A DNA stretch of 64,000 nt from the NCBI GenBank assembly GCA_037892935.1, contig JAYXKI010000006.1, positions 930,001-994,000 of the forward strand, given 5' to 3'. Source of the DNA: Phlebopus portentosus. Taxonomy: Eukaryota; Basidiomycota; Agaricomycetes; Boletales; Boletinellaceae. Positions 58,180-64,000 of the stretch are shown here, piece by piece. Each line of letters begins with the position of its first letter. Positions within the stretch are counted from its first letter, which is position 1. The notes below the pieces were generated by a model that was given only the letters and a program-made list of their open reading frames with translations, searched no databases and had not been told where the DNA came from. The position numbers and the translations under genes were made by a program.

Positions 58180-60410
58180 ATGCTGGATAAACGCTTTTTA
58201 TACTGTCTCCTCGCTGCATCCGTGGCTCTTGCTGCGCCGGCCGTCAGTGGCAGCGTGTCTCTTGTATCTCCTTCTGCAACCTCTACACTACTTTCGGCTC
58301 TCTCATCTGCTCACTCGTCTGTTCCTGCCAGTGCTATTTCAAGTGCTCCATCTGAAGAACAGACGGATTGCCCCGGCGAGTGACAATCCGAACAATCAAG
58401 TCTTTCCTCCGGACGCCGATGGGACACCCGAGGCTATAAACGGAGGCCTCGGATCCTCAATCATCTTTCCAGATAATACAGAGCTTGATCAGCAAAACCC
58501 GGATTTCATTGCTCCTCCTTCAACCGATCATGGCTCCACGTATGTCACATTTTCAATTTTTAAGGCGAGACATGAGACTTATGCTCTGGTCTCAGAGGGA
58601 ATGCAAAATGGCCATTTAGCCTGAGTCATAACCGTCTTCAGACAGGTGGCTGGGCCCGCCAGCAGAATTGTAAGCAGTCTCGTTTGTAACGTAACATTGG
58701 TAAACATACATTGACCCTAACCTTTAGTGGACGTCATGCCCATGGCCACTAACATGTAGGCGCTCTGTGTTTCTCATTCGAAGGTTAGATCTAACGTCTA
58801 CTAATAGGGCTTCCGTTAATATGCGGCTTGAGGCAGGTGCCGTTCGGTGTGTCTCAAAGACATTTATTCCCACGAAATGCGTACTTATTTATCTATTCTT
58901 TCAGGGAGCTGCACTGGCATAAAACGGCAGAGGTGTGTAAAATCACCTTCCTTCCTCTTTACGCCTGTTGACCTTTCGCTTAGTGGGCTTACGTACTGAA
59001 GGTAAATTCAAACCAAGAAATAAAAATAGATCGGTTGCCAATAATGTTTATCCCAATAGGGAAGCACCGTAGTCACGGCTGTCAATACCGATGGCCAGGT
59101 ATTCGTTGATACCGTGGTAAGTTCATCACTAACCCATGTACTCCGCACTTATTTATTTATTTTTCTCCTTCGAAAGAACGCGGGTGACCTTTGGTACTTC
59201 CCCGCCGGTATTCCTCATTCACTTCAGGCGACCGACGACGACCCTGACGGGAGCGAGTTCCTCTTGGTACGTCTTCCTTACCATCTATTCAATGAAATCA
59301 TTAATGTCTCATTCGTTTTAAAGGTCTTTGATGATGGCGCTTTCAGCGAAGACTCGACTTTCCTTCTGACGGATTGGACGGCGCACATTCCGAAGGAAGT
59401 CCTGGCTAAAAACTTCCAGACCAACATATCTGCATTCGATCATATCCCGTCGCAGGAATTATATATTTTCCCTGCAGGTGAGTGCGGAGTTTCCCTCTGC
59501 GAAGATATGTTGCGATTCAGACGCTATCACCAGCTGTCCCTCCAAAAAATGAAAAAGCTCCATCGAGTCCCGCAGGAACAGTGCCCAATCCATTCACATA
59601 CAAACTCTCGCGAGACCCTTCGATCCCGCTTTCTGGTGGCTCGTGGAAGATCTTTGACACCAGCGTCTTCCCGGTTGCCAATACCATCGTCGGTGCCATT
59701 GTAACAGTTGAGCCTGGAGCAATGAGGTATGCCTATGCCCTACTGTAAATCAGATTCTTGAGTTTCTGATAATAGCGTTACGCCCAGGGAGCTACATGTG
59801 CGTTCGAAAGTAAAAATCGTGCCTCGTCGATGAACTAACATGGTTATAGTGGCATCCCACCGAACCTGAGTGGAGCTACTTCATGTACGCTACCTCCTGT
59901 CTCTTGTGAAAGGAATCGTGTATACTAATCGCAAATCTTCTCGCTTATCGCAGTACTGGAACGGCGCGTATGACTCTGTTTGCTTCCCAGTCCAATGCAA
60001 GGACATTCGATTTTCAGGTATGGTTATCGATTGCTTCTTGTGCCCAATAGCTAATTTAATTTGTATTCAAGACCGGCGATATTGGTACGCGCTTCTAATC
60101 TTCTATAATTCATATTCTGAAAGTTGCAATAAGGCTATGTTCCGCCATCTTTCGGCCATTATATTGAGAACACCGGCAACACGACACTGCAGTTCTTAGA
60201 ACTCTTTAATTCCGGTAAGATCCCACCAACGTTCTTGGGCGCACTTTCTTACCATCTGAATACGTATTAGATCGAGTCGAAGACATCAGTCTAGCCCAGT
60301 GGATCGCCTTGACACCACCAGAGCTGGTAAAAGCCCATTTGGGTCTTGACGATGCTACCATTGCAAGCTTCAATAAGACGAAGCAGGTTGTCGTCGGCCC
60401 CAAATCGTAG
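58180..60410 (+). CDS. Oxalate decarboxylase copy B (secreted bicupin)
   Basis: Mn-dependent conversion of oxalate to formate and CO2 outside the cell or in the wall, common in wood-decay and litter fungi. About twelve small exons. A signal peptide (MLDKRFLYCLLAASVALAAP) and a Ser/Ala-rich pro-region are followed by NPDFIAPPSTDHGS, NAKWPFSLSHNRLQTGGWAR, VDVMPMATNM-like DVMPMATNM, MRLEAGAVRELHWHKTAEWA (first cupin, His ligands), GDLWYFPAGIPHSLQATDDD, SQELYIFPA, EPGAMRELHWHP with TEPEWSYF (second cupin), YVPPSFGHYIENTGNTTLQF, and an end at VVVGPKS. Oddity: one extra base near 58366 separates the signal-peptide frame from the mature frame. The first frame ends TDCPGE-stop, whereas the related copy A reads through without a break. 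All other exons join in phase. Either this is an assembly error or both copies are damaged. Confidence 0.85.
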
Positions 60411-62882
60411 GTCGTGTGGTGAATGACATCGTGCAATGCTGTTATTCTGATCTGGATGGCAAACTTGGACTGTCCCTGAAATACGCGTAATTGCGATAAT
60501 ATCGATGTCCTTTTTATATTTGTAATATAAAGGGTTCCTGTCGACTTCGCTCTTGATTCGCCCTTTGTATCGCCTAATGCATAGTTAGTGTGCAATCCGC
60601 AGACGAAAATACAATTGTCGTTATTACCCTCATGCATAGGTCAAGCCGAATATTCTCGTGAGATGCGCTTGGCGAAAAGGTGAGGACTCACTCTAGAACT
60701 CTTCGCATAGTCGTCCATGGTAAAAAAATTTCCGACTTCGCCGCGTCACTTCTCACATTCGTGGCGCATCGTCGAATGTAATCCCCAGTTCCAAGGGCGT
60801 TAACGTCCCGAGTCCTTTGATCAGACCATTCGCATACTGTTCTTCCCTCCCCGAAAGGAAAAGCGTGTCTTCATTCAGCTTGTCCAGCAAGGATCCCCGA
60901 AATCGTCGCAATTACTCTTTTTTCCTTATCATCAACTGCCGATCGGCTTCGACGTCACCTGCACCTCTACGTTTTGTTTGTGAACAGCCAATCGAGAGAT
61001 ACTACGCGTCAGACTGTGCCCCAGTTCTAGCGCCTGAAGACATATTTCCGATTTCATTCCTGCCCAGTCGTCGACTGACAAACCAACTGTCGCCAGAATA
61101 CAATGCACATGTATTCTCCGACCCAAAAACCTGCTCTGAATTGAGTTCTGAGGGAAAGCATCACGTCGCCGGAGTCGAGAAGCTTTCTAATTTGGAAAGC
61201 GAAAGGGTCTATTGAAAACCAATGGGCACAAATCAATTACGAAACGGATGCAATAAACAGTGTAAGCACTCACCAAAGTTATTCGAGTCCGCCGATAACG
61301 CAACACGTAAGAGTAAGGGTGCAAGGGTGGTACCTGGAGCTTCTTGAGCATCCAAAGACGTCCTTCACCATTTCTGCCCGTCGCAGCTCGGCGGCCAGGC
61401 AATGAGAGCACGGCACCAATAACATGAGAAGGACGAGAGACGCTGGCAAAACATGAAATTCGGAAAGTCACCTGCTGATTAGTAAATGGAAATTGCCATA
61501 ATTACTTTGAAGTAGGATTCGTAGAGACATCCTCCCAAGCTGATGTTCAGCCTGGAATTTATACGAGGTTGAAGCGGCGTTTGAGCGGGCATAACGAACT
61601 CCCTCGCGAGAAAGAACAGGGGATCACGAGTGAACTTTCAGATTACCTCCGATATTTCTGTAGCTCTTCCGGACCGCCTATGTACCTTGAGATTATCCAA
61701 ACAAAATACAAAAATGCCTTGAGACTGTGCAGAAGTTCACAATCAAGGAACAATTTTACCACCCCGCGGAGATACCTTTCTGTTCCGTTTCGAAGAGACT
61801 CCTATTACGAATCGATAATTATGACGCCTTGAGGGCCGACTGCAGCCAGGTGTGCTAAAAATAACGGCTTCCCTATTCTTGTCCGTCATGATCGGGCAGA
61901 AATATTAATAGTGCATACCCAAATCCGAAATCAGGCAGAGAAGTGCTTTTCATATGTTAGGTAATTCACGCGCGTCAGTATCGTAACAGATGGTTGAAGC
62001 TAACGTGTGAAGCAATCACTTCTCTCGTATGGGAGACGCCCAGACGCCCAGGTAAAACGCTCGTTTTTCTCCTTGCTGGCACTTCCAGTGCATTGGAAAT
62101 TCGTACGTACGAGCAGAGGTGCGGCGACGCGGATCATGCCGAGGATGTTTTCATCCGTTTGACCACCATCTCTTCCTATTGCGCCATCAGCCATCCCATA
62201 GAAGATCTTATTTAGCAGGGCCGAAAACCACAACCATCCTGGTAAGTCCACGAAACACGTACGATAAAGATAACCAAACCATACCAAAATATGCTTCCTG
62301 TTTATAGTTGAAAGGGCTTAGAAGTATCCGCATGAGTTCCTGAGTTGTATACCCATGCCACGTATGGTGACAACACCGCCTGAATATGTTGAACAAATTT
62401 GCAGAAGGATGGAAGACACTCAACTCAATGTTCAGGAAGAAGCCAAGAAGCGGATTTCTAGGATTCTAAGGTACCAATACAACATCAAAGATATCCGAGC
62501 TTCAAGTTCCTAAGCTGGATATACCGCGAGGTAAATAAAGTACGCAGTTCCAAAGTTGAAGGAGCTTGATCGATTGCACCCGTGTTTGAGTGCCCGCAAG
62601 CGTCCGACCGATTATCAGAAAATTGTTTAGCAAGTTCCGTTTTAACCGAGGAGCCATGCGGCAGCAAAGTATGAAGGCGAGTTCTTGTAGAACAGTAATA
62701 GCCCTCTGGCAAATTTGACGATGGTGTAAAGAAAGGACTCAGAGGACAGTAGGTCGTGACTAAACATGAAGTGACAAGAATGCGTGATTTGCACGTGAGT
62801 TGTGTCACATCGCGTTCAGTTCAACCCTATCCCTTTGAACTACGTAGTACGTTCGTATTAACTCTTGTAATTTGCTGCTGCA
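60411..62882. other. Gene-poor intergenic stretch
   Basis: About 2.5 kb without a supported gene. The 132-codon open frame at 60817-61215 is the longest but shows no family motif, and overlapping frames exist on the other strand. Confidence 0.4.
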
Positions 62883-63883
62883 ATGGCTGCAGTAGTCGGA
62901 AATGCGCGCCCTATTGACCTCGCGTCCATCCTTGAGTCGCAAAATCCGGTCATTGACCTACGAATCGAGGAGTTTGAACGCACGTCGCGTCGTTTTCTCA
63001 AAGCCGTTACCGCTTATACTGCACGAGCGCTTGAGGAGATCGCGCAGAGGAGGACGCGCCATGCGGCGGAGATGAAACGTATTGCGGAGCGCACGGCGCA
63101 GGTGGAGGCGGAGATACAAACGTGCAAGGTTAAAGAGATTGAGCTTATGGAAGGTGGGTTGGTTGCTAGTTCCTCTTTGCGTGAGTTGGTGGCTGACCTT
63201 GAATATCTTCGACTGAATAGTCCTGGAGAAGGAGCAGGCTGAGAAGAGGGAGGCTGAATCTGCGGTCTCTGAGTTAAAACGACAGTTTGCTAGTATTAAA
63301 GAGAAATGCGCGTCAGTAGATGCTGAAATCGAACAATACACGGACGAAGTGAACAATCTACGAAAAGGTGTGGTGTTATTGGTAAATCATTATAAGCCGC
63401 AGCTGAAGTGATGACTGTGATCCTCAGATAAGCAGAAGGATGTGTCTGTGCTCGATACATGTGCATCGCGATTGTCTCCAGAATTAAAAGACATGGAAGA
63501 ACGCTTGCAATTTGACCTTGAAGGTGTAGGGCGTATGTGGAACAACCTATATCTTGTCCAAACCAGTATGCTTACGTATCATATTGACCTATCTCCAGAG
63601 GACAAACTGCTGCTGCGATTCCTACGCATAGACCCTGTGGGTCCCCAGCGCGAGTTCAGTATTGTTATCGACGCGTCCGATCGACTATACCACGGTTCGT
63701 TGTCTTCATCTAACCAACTCATTCTCTCATACCGTGTTCTCTCTTCATACAGTACCTCTGACGACACCGCCTATTCCAACGTTGCCCTTACTCGTGGACC
63801 AGCTGAATAAGACGCGGGATTTGTACGCGTTTATCAAGTCCTTAAGAGCTCGTTTTGTCGAGATGGTTGATGGAGCGAGATGA
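62883..63883 (+). CDS. SPC25: Kinetochore protein SPC25 (NDC80 complex)
   Basis: Subunit of the NDC80 complex that links microtubules to the inner kinetochore. Exons: 62883-63153, 63221-63367, 63428-63523, 63599-63694 and 63753-63883, 246 residues, phases consistent. The N-terminal half is a long coiled coil: RIEEFERTSRRFLKAVTAYT, AEIQTCKVKEIELM, then EKEQAEKREAESAVSELKRQ and IKEKCASVDAEIEQYTDE. The C-terminal globular RWD-like domain carries DKLLLRFLRIDPVGPQREFS, IVIDASDRLYHVPLTTPP and LLVDQLNKTRDLYAFIKSLR, ending VEMVDGAR. The third intron is a multiple of three and open, so its removal is inferred from family spacing (LEEDKLLLRF). Order and length fit fungal SPC25. Confidence 0.92.
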
Positions 63884-64000
63884 GATGCACGTCGTGTCTG
63901 CATGCCGTCCTCTCTTTTTCTATCTTTCTTCATGACGTTTATCGCAATGAACCATCAACCTTCTGATTTCAAGTCCGAATGCAAGGTGTATAGTATTACG

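Noticed and set aside
60817..61215. 132-codon plus-strand open frame
   Set aside because: No family motif, no intron signals, and overlapping open frames on the opposite strand. Length alone is not enough in this intron-rich genome.
1..64000. CRISPR arrays, prokaryotic operons, tRNA or rRNA genes
   Set aside because: The window is clearly eukaryotic. I saw no regularly spaced repeats, and no tRNA-like B-box within a cloverleaf on reading, though a covariance search was not possible.

Overview
The window looks like nuclear DNA of a filamentous basidiomycete, most likely an Agaricomycete. Genes are dense with short introns (mostly 42-110 nt, with internal branch-site-like CTRAY motifs). The gene content fits: TKL-type kinases, a sesquiterpene synthase, a bicupin oxalate decarboxylase pair, TPR-array debris, and a mixed C2H2/Zn2Cys6 regulator. 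I joined exons by hand using splice signals, phase arithmetic and remembered family motifs. No database search was possible, so gene names rest on motif recognition.

Layout. 0.7-2.7 kb: 25S rRNA m5C methyltransferase (RCM1/NSUN5). 3.7-5.5 kb (-): branchpoint-bridging protein SF1/BBP. 8.5-9.6 kb: bZIP factor. 11.0-12.9 kb (-): uracil-DNA glycosylase, divergent from dolichol kinase (13.1-16.5 kb). 20.2-21.4 kb: class I sesquiterpene synthase. 22.6-25.9 kb (-): a single gene that appears to fuse cystathionine beta-lyase to mevalonate kinase. 26.4-27.4 kb (-): intradiol dioxygenase. 28.0-28.7 kb: mitochondrial ATP synthase subunit g. 29.8-31.0 kb: urate oxidase. 31.3-34.2 kb: transcription factor with two C2H2 fingers and one Zn2Cys6 cluster. 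35.5-44.4 kb: a rearranged block with a TPR pseudogene, a kinase pseudogene, a kinase fused to a duplicated transcription-factor tail, and an intact kinase. 45.4-48.0 kb: PHO88/SND3 and GET4, convergent. 52.9-60.4 kb: two tandem oxalate decarboxylases, the first a pseudogene. 62.9-63.9 kb: kinetochore protein SPC25. Long stretches (5.5-8.4, 16.5-20.1, 48.0-52.7, 55.0-58.1 and 60.4-62.9 kb) hold nothing I can support as a gene.

How the genes relate. Most are unrelated housekeeping genes. Two groupings stand out: an isoprenoid neighbourhood (dolichol kinase, terpene synthase, mevalonate kinase) and a pair of ER membrane-protein targeting genes (SND3 and GET4). The strongest novelty candidates are the cystathionine beta-lyase-mevalonate kinase fusion and the kinase-transcription-factor-tail chimera. 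Several otherwise well-kept genes carry a single 1-nt indel, often in a homopolymer. This suggests residual assembly errors and should be resolved before calling those genes dead.
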